A DNA stretch of 64,000 nt from Arthrobacter gengyunqii (GTDB taxonomy: Bacteria; Actinomycetota; Actinomycetes; Actinomycetales; Micrococcaceae): the NCBI RefSeq assembly GCF_023022985.1, contig NZ_CP095461.1:2232001-2296000 (forward strand), written 5' to 3'. Below the pieces are notes generated by a model that was given only the letters and a program-made list of their open reading frames with translations, was not told the origin of the DNA and searched no databases. The stretch's first letter is position 1. Every line of letters starts with the position of its first letter. Of this stretch, positions 53,097 to 61,233 are shown piece by piece. A program made the position numbers and the translations under genes.

Positions 53097-54065
53097 ATGC
53101 AGTACACCCATCTGGGCCGTTCCGGCCTCAGCGTCTCCCGCCTGTGCCTTGGCACCATGAACTTCGGCCCCAAGACCGAGGAAGCGGACGCCCATGCCAT
53201 CATGGACTCCGCCCGGGAGGCAGGCATCAACTTTTTTGATACCGCCAATGTCTACGGCTGGGACAAGAAGGGCTGGACCGAGGAGATTGTGGGCCGCTGG
53301 TTCGCCAAGGGCGGGGGACGTCGTGAAGACACCGTGATCGCCACCAAGCTGTACGGTTCCATGAGTGAGCGTCCCAACGACACGTTCCTCTCGGCGCTGA
53401 ACATCCGCCGGGCGCTGGATGCCAGCCTGTCGCGGCTGCAGACCGACTACATAGACCTGTACCAGTTCCACCACATTGACCGGAACACCCCGTGGGACGA
53501 GATCTGGCAGGCCATGGAGGTGGCGGTGCAGCAGGGCAAGATCATCTACAACGGCAGTTCCAACTTTGCCGGCTGGCACATTGCCCGCGCCCAGGAAGCT
53601 GCCCAGCGCCGGAACTTCACCGGACTGGTCAGTGAACAGAGCATCTACAACCTCATCACCCGGGCCGTGGAGCTGGAAGTGATCCCGGCGGCACAGCAGT
53701 ACGGGTTGGGGCTGCTGCCGTGGTCACCGCTGGAAGGCGGCCTGCTGGGCGGAGTGCTCAAGAAGACCGAGGAGGGCGGCCGGCGCACGGAGGGACGGGC
53801 GAAGGAAGCCCTGGAAACCCACCGTGAAGCGCTGGGCCAGTACGAGGATTTCGCCGATGAGCTCGGAGTTGCCCCCGGCGTTCTGGCCCTGGCCTGGCTG
53901 CTGCACCAGCCGGCCGTCACCGCGCCGATTGTCGGTCCGCGGATTCAGGCACAGCTCGACGACGCCCTCACGGCCCTGGACACGGACTTGGACGCCGAGG
54001 CGCTGGCCAGGCTCGACACCATTTTCCCCGGTCACCGCACCGCGCCGGAGGACTACGCCTGGTAA
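53097..54065 (+). CDS. Aldo/keto reductase (potassium-channel beta / YghZ type)
   Basis: A 322-residue TIM-barrel reductase starting MQYTHLGRSGLSVSRLCLGT. Catalytic pieces: FFDTANVYG (Asp, Tyr), IATKLYG (Lys) and YQFHHIDR (His). It differs in subfamily from the neighbour at 52094. ATG 53097 with GAGGA upstream. Substrate unknown. Confidence 0.9.
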   Translation: MQYTHLGRSGLSVSRLCLGTMNFGPKTEEADAHAIMDSAREAGINFFDTANVYGWDKKGWTEEIVGRWFAKGGGRREDTVIATKLYGSMSERPNDTFLSALNIRRALDASLSRLQTDYIDLYQFHHIDRNTPWDEIWQAMEVAVQQGKIIYNGSSNFAGWHIARAQEAAQRRNFTGLVSEQSIYNLITRAVELEVIPAAQQYGLGLLPWSPLEGGLLGGVLKKTEEGGRRTEGRAKEALETHREALGQYEDFADELGVAPGVLALAWLLHQPAVTAPIVGPRIQAQLDDALTALDTDLDAEALARLDTIFPGHRTAPEDYAW

Positions 54066-54107
54066 AGGGCAGCGGGCGGGAGGTTCGCTTGCCTCATTTC
54101 CTGCCCG

Positions 54108-54842
54108 CTACGCCTCCGGCGCGGGGAGGATCAGCTCGGGGCCGTTGTTGCGCACCGAGTTGACCTGGCTGGACACCACACGCGGAGTCAGCACCGGCTC
54201 CGGAATGGCATCCAGCAGCTGCTGCACATGGCTGGTTTCCGTGAGCTGCGGATCGAGCCAGTCCGGGTAGAGGTCCGGCGGGACGATCAGCGGCGTGCGG
54301 TCATGGATGTGCCCCAGGGCGTCGCTGGCTTCGGTGGTGATGATGGTGAAGCTCAACAGCCATTTGTGTTCATGGTCTTCAGGCAGCGAAGGATCGGGCC
54401 AAAACTCATAGAGACCGGCGAAGGCCAGCGGATCCTCCGACGGCGAATACAGATACGTGGGAATCTTGGTGCCGCCGGACTTCTCCCATTCGTAGTAACC
54501 GTCGGCGGGAACCAGTGCCCTGCGCTTCACGGCGGCTTTGCGGAACGCCGGCTTTTCCAGGATCGTCTCCCGGCGGGCGTTGATCATCCGTGCTCCGATT
54601 TTCGGATCCTTTGCCCACACCGGCACCAGCCCCCACTTGGCCGTGGCCAGCCGGCGGACCGCCCCGGGCCGGCCGCCGTGGTCGTGCTCTGTGCTGCGGC
54701 CGATCCGCTCGGTGACGATGCGCACGTTATCGGTGGGCGCCACGTTCCAGGACGGAGCGACGTCCTCCCCCACTGCCTGATCTGCGGCGAAGGCTGCCAC
54801 CAGGTCCGATGTTGCTTTCGCCATCACGTATCGTCCGCACAT
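54108..54842 (-). CDS. SRAP domain protein (HMCES/YedK-like), copy 2
   Basis: A 244-residue protein starting MCGRYVMAKATSDLV. Cys2 is the crosslinking nucleophile; NARRET, GYYEWE and HDRTP supply the Asn, Glu and His. It is clearly related to the copy at 15319 (same MCGRYVMAK start, same NSVRNNGPELI end) but diverged. A LexA-like site is located 48 bp upstream at 54890-54905, so this copy may be damage-inducible. Confidence 0.93.
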   Translation of the reverse strand: MCGRYVMAKATSDLVAAFAADQAVGEDVAPSWNVAPTDNVRIVTERIGRSTEHDHGGRPGAVRRLATAKWGLVPVWAKDPKIGARMINARRETILEKPAFRKAAVKRRALVPADGYYEWEKSGGTKIPTYLYSPSEDPLAFAGLYEFWPDPSLPEDHEHKWLLSFTIITTEASDALGHIHDRTPLIVPPDLYPDWLDPQLTETSHVQQLLDAIPEPVLTPRVVSSQVNSVRNNGPELILPAPEA

Positions 54843-54889
54843 GGTCCCATTGTGCCTGCCGCAGCGGGAACTCCAGAGCATCCAGCCAT

Positions 54890-54905
54890 TCGAATATGTG
54901 TTCTA
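54890..54905. promoter_or_regulatory. LexA-like site between SRAP copy 2 and the divergent gene
   Basis: TCGAATATGTGTTCTA matches TCGAAC-N4-GTTCGA at 10 of 12 positions. It is located 48 bp upstream of the SRAP start and 10 bp upstream of the divergent ATG at 54915, so it could control both. Confidence 0.55.
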
Positions 54906-54914
54906 CTTTTAAGT

Positions 54915-55247
54915 ATGGATCAGGACGCGGCAGCACGGATCGCCGCCCGCTACGCCCGGCGCGCGGAGCCGATTGAACTCACCCCGGAGGAACTGGACTT
55001 CGAACACCACCCCGCCGCCACGTCGGTGCCGGGAATTCCCGTCTGGGCCTGGATCCGGTTTCCCAACTGCGCTGAAAGAGTGAAGGGCGAGGCGTGCACC
55101 TGGAACGACAAAGCGGTGCAGGTGCTGTGGACCGACGCCGGCGTCCGGCGCGCCACGTGGGTGTGGGCATCCGCTGTCACCCGGCGCACCAGCGGCGGCC
55201 GGAAGAGCGGGCTCGGCGAGCGAACCGCGGGCACCGGCACTCCGTAG
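54915..55247 (+). CDS. Hypothetical protein (110 residues), divergent from SRAP copy 2
   Basis: Starts MDQDAAARIAARYARRAEPI. Trp-rich central part (VPGIPVWAWIRFPNCAERV, VQVLWTDAGVRRATWVWASA) suggests a small beta-sheet protein. No family recognised. No Shine-Dalgarno, so leaderless translation is possible. The shared LexA-like site suggests SOS control. Confidence 0.6.
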   Translation: MDQDAAARIAARYARRAEPIELTPEELDFEHHPAATSVPGIPVWAWIRFPNCAERVKGEACTWNDKAVQVLWTDAGVRRATWVWASAVTRRTSGGRKSGLGERTAGTGTP

Positions 55248-55286
55248 ACTGTGTCCGGCAGCGTTGGATCCAGACTGGGAGCACAC

Positions 55287-56267
55287 ATGGATATTCTTCT
55301 TATCGGCGGTACCGGAGTCATCAGCTCCGCCGTGGCCGAGCATGCAGCCGCGCTGGGCCACCGGGTGACCCTCCTTAACCGCGGAGCGTCAACGGTGCGC
55401 CCGGTGCCCGACGGAACCGAGGTTCTTCACGCTGATGTCCGTGACCCGGACTCCGCTGCCGAAGTCCTGACCGGCCGTGAGTTCGACGCCGTTGCCGACT
55501 TCATCTCCTTTGTCCCCGAGCAGCTGGCGGCCAGCATGAACCTCTTCCGCGGGCGCACCGGGCAGTACGTGTTCATCAGCTCGGCCTCCGCCTATCAGAA
55601 ACCGCCGGCCCGGCTGCCCATCCTGGAATCCACTCCCCTGCGCAATCCCTTTTGGCAGTACTCGCGGGACAAGATTGCCTGTGAGGATCTGCTGACCGCC
55701 GCCTACCGGGAGGAGGGGTTCCCCGGAACCGTGGTCCGTCCCTCCCATACATATGACCAAACCATGATCCCGCTCACGGGCGGGTGGACGGATCTGCACC
55801 GGATGCGCGCCGGTCTGCCGGTGCTGGTCCACGGAGACGGCACCTCGCTCTGGACGCTGACGCACAGCCGCGATTTTGCCCGCGCGTTCACCGGGCTGCT
55901 GGGCCGGCCGTCCGCCGTGGGCGACAGCTACACCATCACCTCGGATGAATTCCTGCCGTGGAATGAGGTCTACCGCATCATGGCGGCGGCAGCGGGGGTG
56001 CCGGAGCCGCAGCTGGTGCACGTCCCGTCGGACACCATTGCCGCCCGTGATCCCCGCCGCGGGCCGGGCCTGCTGGGCGACAAGTCCCACTCGGTTATTT
56101 TCGACAACTCCAAGATCAAGGCCCTGGTGCCGGGGTTCCAAGCCCGGATTCCCTTTGTTGAAGGCGCAGCCGAAATCCTTGCCTGGTACGACGCGCACCC
56201 TGCGGAGCAGAAGGTCGACCAAGGGTTCATGACCCTGTCCGACCAACTGGCCGCTGCGGCCGGCTGA
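55287..56267 (+). CDS. NAD-dependent epimerase/dehydratase family protein (extended SDR)
   Basis: A 326-residue Rossmann protein; MDILLIGGTGVISSAVAEHA is the nucleotide-binding loop, and YVFISSASAYQ with YSRDKIACEDLL give the Ser/Tyr/Lys-type catalytic residues. ATG 55287 with GGGAG upstream. Length and features match extended SDRs. Substrate unknown. Confidence 0.88.
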   Translation: MDILLIGGTGVISSAVAEHAAALGHRVTLLNRGASTVRPVPDGTEVLHADVRDPDSAAEVLTGREFDAVADFISFVPEQLAASMNLFRGRTGQYVFISSASAYQKPPARLPILESTPLRNPFWQYSRDKIACEDLLTAAYREEGFPGTVVRPSHTYDQTMIPLTGGWTDLHRMRAGLPVLVHGDGTSLWTLTHSRDFARAFTGLLGRPSAVGDSYTITSDEFLPWNEVYRIMAAAAGVPEPQLVHVPSDTIAARDPRRGPGLLGDKSHSVIFDNSKIKALVPGFQARIPFVEGAAEILAWYDAHPAEQKVDQGFMTLSDQLAAAAG

Positions 56268-56297
56268 TGCGCCGGAGGCGGACCGGAAAGACTGGCT

Positions 56298-56558
56298 AAG
56301 ACGACCAGCGCTTCATGAATGCGGCCATGGCATCACGGGCGACGGTCTGTCCCGGCCGGTACTCGGATGCGCCCCCAGCCGCGGGCGAGCCGGTTGATGC
56401 CCTGCTGGACGCCAGCCAGGAGATTTCCTTATACAACTGGTGGATTTAGTGACATCAGTGAAGGGTGATGCCTTGGGTGCCGTGTATTTCGGTGACCCCT
56501 TCAGCCGGTAAAGGAAGGCTGCCACGGCGTCCCTGGACACCCATTGCCCGGGCATCAA
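56298..56558 (-). pseudogene. Fragment of an S-layer-homology (SLH) protein, several frameshifts
   Basis: On the minus strand: PGQWVSRDAVAAFLYRL, then ASPFTDV, then in another frame QLYKEISWLAS and ASEYRPGQTVARDAMAAFMK, ending RWSS and a stop. These are the end of one SLH repeat and a complete further repeat. No full frame exists. Likely the 3' end of the cell-wall gene whose other part is at 56921-57360. Confidence 0.7.
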
Positions 56559-56685
56559 AAAGAATTTCCCGGAATTCGGGGCGATGCATCAGCGGCTGCT
56601 GCCCCGCGGAAATGTGGAAACTCTTTTGTCCTGCCGGAAGACAGGAATGCAGAAAGAAGTTTTGTCCGCTGTTTTAGGAATGCGG

Positions 56686-56832
56686 TTAGGCGATGTGATT
56701 CCGGCGATTGCGGTGTTCCAAAAGCAGCCTGGCCCCGTTGACCACCAGGGTTTCCACAGGAACCCCTTGCTCCTCGGCCAGCTCCTCCAGCTCCCGTCCC
56801 AGCTTCGGCGGGATCCGCAGTTCAATGTTCAT
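56686..56832 (-). CDS. Ribbon-helix-helix (CopG-like) small protein, probable antitoxin-type regulator (48 residues)
   Basis: The frame starts at ATG 56832: MNIELRIPPKLGRELEELAE, then EQGVPVETLVVNGARLLLEH, ending RNRRNHIA. A beta-strand followed by two helices is the ribbon-helix-helix pattern of antitoxins. No toxin gene is seen next to it. It sits between two pieces of the broken SLH gene. It is too short to have been noticed by length-based gene calling. Confidence 0.55.
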   Translation of the reverse strand: MNIELRIPPKLGRELEELAEEQGVPVETLVVNGARLLLEHRNRRNHIA

Positions 56833-56920
56833 GCGTTAAATCGTATCGGCGCCGGAGACCGCCGATGACCGATCGCGAGTTCATTACGTCACCCGGCGCC
56901 TGCCTCCGGCGAACGGCGCA

Positions 56921-57360
56921 TCAAACCGCCATTCGCCGGATGCCGGCCGGAGCTGCCTGGAACTTGCTGTCAAAGCGGTGTAGGAAAGCCGCCATCGCGT
57001 CGCGCTTGATCGGTTTGTAGGGGCGGAATGTACCGTCACTCCAACCGGTTGAAATACCGGTGGTCTGTGCCTCGGCTGTCCCGTTCCAGACGTTGGAATC
57101 GCCCACAAACGGACCGGTGCTGCTGTACTGCCACACGCTGTAGTAGCGCCAGCTGTAGTAGCGCCAGCTCGCGGGCAGCGGACCGGCACCAACCTCGTTG
57201 TCGCTGGCGATGTGCAGCAGTGTGACCACCAGTCGGTGATGGTGTAGATCATCGGAGCGTGGACTGTGCGGGCCTTGCCCTGGTTGGAGAACCCCTTGAT
57301 CCAGCGGACCATCTGAGTTTGGCTCATGTACCAGGTGTTTCCCAGGTTTAAGCTCCATTG
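56921..57360 (-). pseudogene. Remnant of a GH25 lysozyme with an SLH repeat
   Basis: Minus-strand reading: NTWYMSQTQMVRWIKGFSN and APMIYTITDWW (GH25 barrel), then after a frameshift YYSVWQYSSTGPFVGDSNVW and NGTAEAQTTGISTGWSDGTF then RPYKPIKRDAMAAFLHRF (SLH repeat). The N-terminal half of the lysozyme with its catalytic Asp/Glu is missing or unrecognisable. A perfect 15-bp tandem duplication lies at 57137-57166. Not functional. Confidence 0.7.
57137..57166 (-). repeat. 15-bp tandem duplication in the GH25 remnant
   Basis: GCTGTAGTAGCGCCA occurs twice in direct succession (57137-57151, 57152-57166), duplicating the WRYYS codons. Length divisible by three, so it keeps frame. Confidence 0.85.
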
Positions 57361-57532
57361 CGTTGGCAGCCGAAAACACCATCAGCAGCCCCGCGCCGGT
57401 GGTTTGTTTTTCTGCCCTAAAAAGGAGATGTTTCCCCTTCGGGAGCTGGCCGTCTGCACCTCTTGGGAGAGTAATGTCAGCAACACCGGACAAGCTCTCC
57501 CCTGCCGGAAACCCTATGAACATTGGAGCGTC

Positions 57533-58366
57533 ATGGCAGCTGAAGTACTGGTCATTATTGGAATGGGCGGCATGGGACAGGCCGTCCTGCGCCGCTCGGG
57601 CGCCGGACGCAAGGTACTGCTGGCCGATTTCGACGAATCGCTTTTGGAGACTGTCGTGGCCACCGCGGTCGGGGACGGGTACGACGTCGTTTCCCAGCGC
57701 GTGGACGTATCGTCCCGCGATTCGGTGGCGGCGCTGGCCGCAACGGCCGCGGAACTGGGCTCGGTCACCGGCGTCGTGCATACGGCGGGACTCTCTCCCG
57801 TCCAGGCGCCGGTGGACGCCATCTGGAAGGTGGATCTGTTTGGTACCGCCCTGGTGCTGGACGAGTTCCAGAAGGTTATTGCACCGGGAGGCTCCGGCGT
57901 CTTTATCTCCAGCATGTCCGCGTACATGGTGGGCGGCCAGATTCCCGCTGATGCTCTGGCCAGCCTTGCCGCAGTGCCAACGGATGATCTGCTCCTGGTG
58001 CCGTTCCTCGCCGGCATCGACAACCCCGGATACGCCTACGGCATCGCCAAACGCGCCAACCAGGTGCGGGTGCAGACAGCCAGCCTTGCCTGGGGTGCCC
58101 GGGGCGCACGGGTCAACAGCATCAGCCCCGGTGTCATTTCCACGCCCATGGGCCAGCAGGAGCTCGCCGGTGAATCGGGTGCGCAGATGCGGGCCATGAT
58201 CGAAGGATCGGGCACCAAGCGCGTGGGCACACCGGGAGACATCGCCAACGCGGCAGCTTTCCTGCTGGGACACGACGCCAGTTTCGTCACCGGTATGGAT
58301 CTGCTGGTCGACGGCGGTGCAGTAGCCGCCGTCGACACCGCGCAGCGCGCACGCGTGGCGGACTAG
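57533..58366 (+). CDS. SDR family oxidoreductase
   Basis: A 277-residue short-chain dehydrogenase/reductase. GMGGMGQAV at the N-terminus is a variant of the cofactor loop, VVHTAGLSP corresponds to the NNAG strand, Ser in VFISSMSAYM, YAYGIAKRANQVR contains Tyr and Lys of the catalytic set, and SFVTGMDLLVDGGA is the usual C-terminal. ATG 57533 is preferred over the open frame upstream, which runs into the lysozyme remnant. Confidence 0.87.
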   Translation: MAAEVLVIIGMGGMGQAVLRRSGAGRKVLLADFDESLLETVVATAVGDGYDVVSQRVDVSSRDSVAALAATAAELGSVTGVVHTAGLSPVQAPVDAIWKVDLFGTALVLDEFQKVIAPGGSGVFISSMSAYMVGGQIPADALASLAAVPTDDLLLVPFLAGIDNPGYAYGIAKRANQVRVQTASLAWGARGARVNSISPGVISTPMGQQELAGESGAQMRAMIEGSGTKRVGTPGDIANAAAFLLGHDASFVTGMDLLVDGGAVAAVDTAQRARVAD

Positions 58367-58504
58367 CCACCCCCTGGGCAGCGGTGGATATCCCCAGAAC
58401 AGCTGCCACGCTTGTCAGCCGATTACCGCTTCCCTACTGTCCCGGAGTATGCCGGGAGGAACGGCACCGGATCGACTGTGAGCAGTTCTACGGGGGTGCA
58501 GGTA

Positions 58505-58870
58505 GTGAATGACGGCATGCGTTATGACATCGATGTGGCCGGGGTGCGGGGAACCCTGCGGGTGGCACAGGGACATTTGGAAGACCTTTCGGTCCAGGAC
58601 GTCCGCTCGGCGGGCAACGATGTGGAGAACGGACTCGGAGCGAGCAGGACACGCGCTGCGTTCAGCCGCTACGCCGATGAGGTCCTGGTCCGTGACACCG
58701 AAGCAACCCTGATCCGCATCCGGAATGCCATTGGCGGAGTGAGCACCGCCATGGATCACTACGTTGCCGCCGACCACACGATGACCGCCGACGCGCTGCG
58801 CGCCGCCAGGGCACTGCCCCCGCGTCCGGCCGCCCGGCACCCGTTGTCGGGAAGCGCTGCCGAACAATGA
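58505..58870 (+). CDS. Small helical ESX-type (WXG100-like/DUF6507-like) partner protein
   Basis: About 121 residues. MRYDIDVAGVRGTLRVAQGH then long helices (RSAGNDVENGLGASRTRAAF, ATLIRIRNAIGGVSTAMDHY) suggest a helical hairpin. The start is not certain: GTG 58478, GTG 58505 and ATG 58517 are options. Its stop overlaps the start of the hydrolase gene as ATGA, so they are translated together. It resembles the small partner proteins of T7SS substrates, but no classical WXG is present in it. Confidence 0.6.
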   Translation: MNDGMRYDIDVAGVRGTLRVAQGHLEDLSVQDVRSAGNDVENGLGASRTRAAFSRYADEVLVRDTEATLIRIRNAIGGVSTAMDHYVAADHTMTADALRAARALPPRPAARHPLSGSAAEQ

Positions 58871-60636
58871 TCCTGAATGTGGACTTGAGCGGAAGCGCCC
58901 ACCTCCCCGACCCCGCGGTTCTGGCTGTCGCTGCGGATAACCTCACAGTCCGTGGCGACAGCTTTGCCAATACCGTGGAAGGCCTTCACGGCAGCTGGCG
59001 CGGTGGCCTGGAACAGTCCTATAAGGCGCCCGAGCAGGAACAGGTCCATGCTCTCCTGACAGGCCCCCGAGTCTCAGCCCAGGCGCTGCGCGACAGCACC
59101 CACCGAGCCGCGCAAGCCTTGAGGCTGTTCGCGGAGGGCGCCGCCGACGTCATCTCCCGCAGGAAGATGTTGGTTGAGCAGCTGGAGAACTACGGGCGTC
59201 AAATCCACGCCCAGGCGGATCCGGCGGTGGACGAAGCGCTGTTCACATCACGGGCCAACACGCTCGCCGACGATTACCGGGACTTGGAGGACGCCTGCAT
59301 CAATGCACTCGATGCCCTGCAGCGGAACACCACCGATGCTTTCTCCACATACGGTCCGCGGGACCCCCATGCTGACGTCAACGCAGCAACCGCTGCCTAC
59401 AATAAGCTGGCCGATGGCAGGAGCACGGACCCGCAGAGGAACTTGGGGATGCTTCTGCGCCGCATGGATCTGATGACGCTCGAGGAACTCAACCGGTTCA
59501 AGGCGGACAACCCCGGATGGGAACTCGCCGCTGCCCCGGCCGGCCTGGATCCCGAAGCCACCAAGGAGTTGTGGGCATCCCTCCGGCATCCGGAATTCCT
59601 CATCACTGCCTTGCCCTTGCTGGTGGGAAATCTTGAAGGAATCCCCTACGTCGATCGGGCGGAGGCAAATCTGCTGGCGCTGGGAGCCGCGGCCGCCCGG
59701 CACGGGCTTACTACGGAGCAGGAAGCTGCCTATGCGACCATCAGGAAGTCACTGGTGAGCCCATTTCAACCTCTCAGCCGGTTCCTCATTGCGTTTGATC
59801 CCTCCGTCGTGCCGCCGCTGGCAGCTGTCTCCATTGGGAACGTAGATGATGCCGACTATGTCACGGTGAATGTTCCTGGAATGGAGGCCACCAGCGAACG
59901 GATGACGGACTGGACGGATGCAGCCCAAGGTCTTTATGACGGGCAGGGAGAGGTGGATGCCAATTCAAGCCATGCTGTCGTCGCATGGATGAATTACTCA
60001 ACACCCGGCCCGCTCTCGACGTTTGAGGTCTTGCATTCAGATTTGGCCCGTGCCGGCGGAGACCGCCTTGCGGTTTCTTTGACCGGCTTCCACACGGCCC
60101 TTGGAGATGGCCCTTTCCTTGCGGTGGCTGCCCACTCCTACGGAACACCGACAGCCGGAAACGGTTTGGCGAATATCGACTTTGAAGTGGACGCTGCCGT
60201 TCTGTACGCCTCCGCCGGCATGGATTCGGCCACCCCCGATGCCGAAAACCTCCGCGTGGCAGTGGACTCAGATGGCAACCCGCAGGTCTACGCAACGCAG
60301 GCGAGCGCCGACAATTTGGCCGGTTTGGGCATCTTGGGCAGTCAGCTAGCCGGAGACGGGCGTCTCGGAGCAGCGCACTTCCTGTTCGGCGCGAAGGTTT
60401 TCAGCTCCGATGGCGATGGCGTGCTCGCTCCGACGGATGAACACACCCCTTTCACAGGACGGGTAGAGGCGATCGAAAGTCAGGGTTACCTGGACCGCGG
60501 GACCGAGAGCCTGAACAGCATTTCAAAAATCACCATGGGCCGGGGTGGTCTGGTGGAGGTGACCGGTCCCTTCCCGCGACTAGACATCGAACAGCGAAGA
60601 CTCACGCATCCCCAGCTGTTCGGCCCTCGGTTCTGA
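58867..60636 (+). CDS. Large WXG-type protein with DUF1023-like alpha/beta hydrolase domain (candidate T7SS effector)
   Basis: A 589-residue protein. N-terminal helical region with W44-x-G46 (GSWRGGLEQSY) and long helices to about 160 is like the ESX secretion domain. The C-terminal half carries a hydrolase fold: nucleophile elbow AAHSYGT with Ser424, and a DRGTESLNSI segment as in DUF1023, though the His usually seen just before that segment is not present there (H526 is an alternative). No signal peptide. Directly downstream are two lipoprotein genes. This order suggests secretion via type VII machinery and lipoprotein immunity, as inferred from the TslA/TilA pair known in Staphylococcus. 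Confidence 0.7.
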   Translation: MILNVDLSGSAHLPDPAVLAVAADNLTVRGDSFANTVEGLHGSWRGGLEQSYKAPEQEQVHALLTGPRVSAQALRDSTHRAAQALRLFAEGAADVISRRKMLVEQLENYGRQIHAQADPAVDEALFTSRANTLADDYRDLEDACINALDALQRNTTDAFSTYGPRDPHADVNAATAAYNKLADGRSTDPQRNLGMLLRRMDLMTLEELNRFKADNPGWELAAAPAGLDPEATKELWASLRHPEFLITALPLLVGNLEGIPYVDRAEANLLALGAAAARHGLTTEQEAAYATIRKSLVSPFQPLSRFLIAFDPSVVPPLAAVSIGNVDDADYVTVNVPGMEATSERMTDWTDAAQGLYDGQGEVDANSSHAVVAWMNYSTPGPLSTFEVLHSDLARAGGDRLAVSLTGFHTALGDGPFLAVAAHSYGTPTAGNGLANIDFEVDAAVLYASAGMDSATPDAENLRVAVDSDGNPQVYATQASADNLAGLGILGSQLAGDGRLGAAHFLFGAKVFSSDGDGVLAPTDEHTPFTGRVEAIESQGYLDRGTESLNSISKITMGRGGLVEVTGPFPRLDIEQRRLTHPQLFGPRF

Positions 60637-60663
60637 CCTTCATTGAACGTAGAGAGAGTCCGC

Positions 60664-61233
60664 ATGCAAACTCATCGTCCTAAACCCATAGCTGCTGCTG
60701 CGGCTTTGGGCCTGCTCCTTGCCTTGCCGGCCTGCGCCCCAGCTTCCTCGGAGGAACCCATGAATACCGAACAGTCCAACGCCGCAGCCTCCCAGACGGG
60801 AACAACCCAAGCGAGCCCGCGGGAGATCCTGCTCAACATGCTGCGGGTCATGGATGAGCTTGTCCAGCTCCAAGGCGGAGAGTGGACATACGAAGATGAC
60901 GCTCTTTTTGACCCCACCAGCACCGCGGGTTACTGGGGTATGACCACCTGCGGTGATGACATAAACCGCCAGTACAGCAGCACCGTTATCACCGGGCCAG
61001 GGGTCTCCAGCCCGGAGGACGCCGCAACAAGAGCCGCTGAACACCTCGAAGCACAGGGCTTCACCGAAACCAATAAGTTCGAGAGCAGTATCGAAAACAA
61101 CCGATACATCGTTCAGACACTCAGCCATCCAGACGGTACGTCAGTGGTCTACCACCCCGGGACCGGGCACAGCTCAATCAACGTTCATAGCGCCTGCTCC
61201 AGCGACCCGGGCATGGATATGCGGACACTCTAG
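60664..61233 (+). CDS. Lipoprotein, tandem copy 1 (candidate immunity protein)
   Basis: A 189-residue protein with signal LGLLLALPAC, lipobox LPAC, then a Ser/Ala/Thr-rich spacer (SSEEPMNTEQSNAAASQTGT) and a folded domain with MTTCGDDINRQYSSTVITGP and a C-terminal Cys near HSACSSDPG. ATG 60664. It follows the hydrolase gene with a 27-bp gap. The next gene is an obvious copy at an offset of 615 bp. Confidence 0.75.
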   Translation: MQTHRPKPIAAAAALGLLLALPACAPASSEEPMNTEQSNAAASQTGTTQASPREILLNMLRVMDELVQLQGGEWTYEDDALFDPTSTAGYWGMTTCGDDINRQYSSTVITGPGVSSPEDAATRAAEHLEAQGFTETNKFESSIENNRYIVQTLSHPDGTSVVYHPGTGHSSINVHSACSSDPGMDMRTL

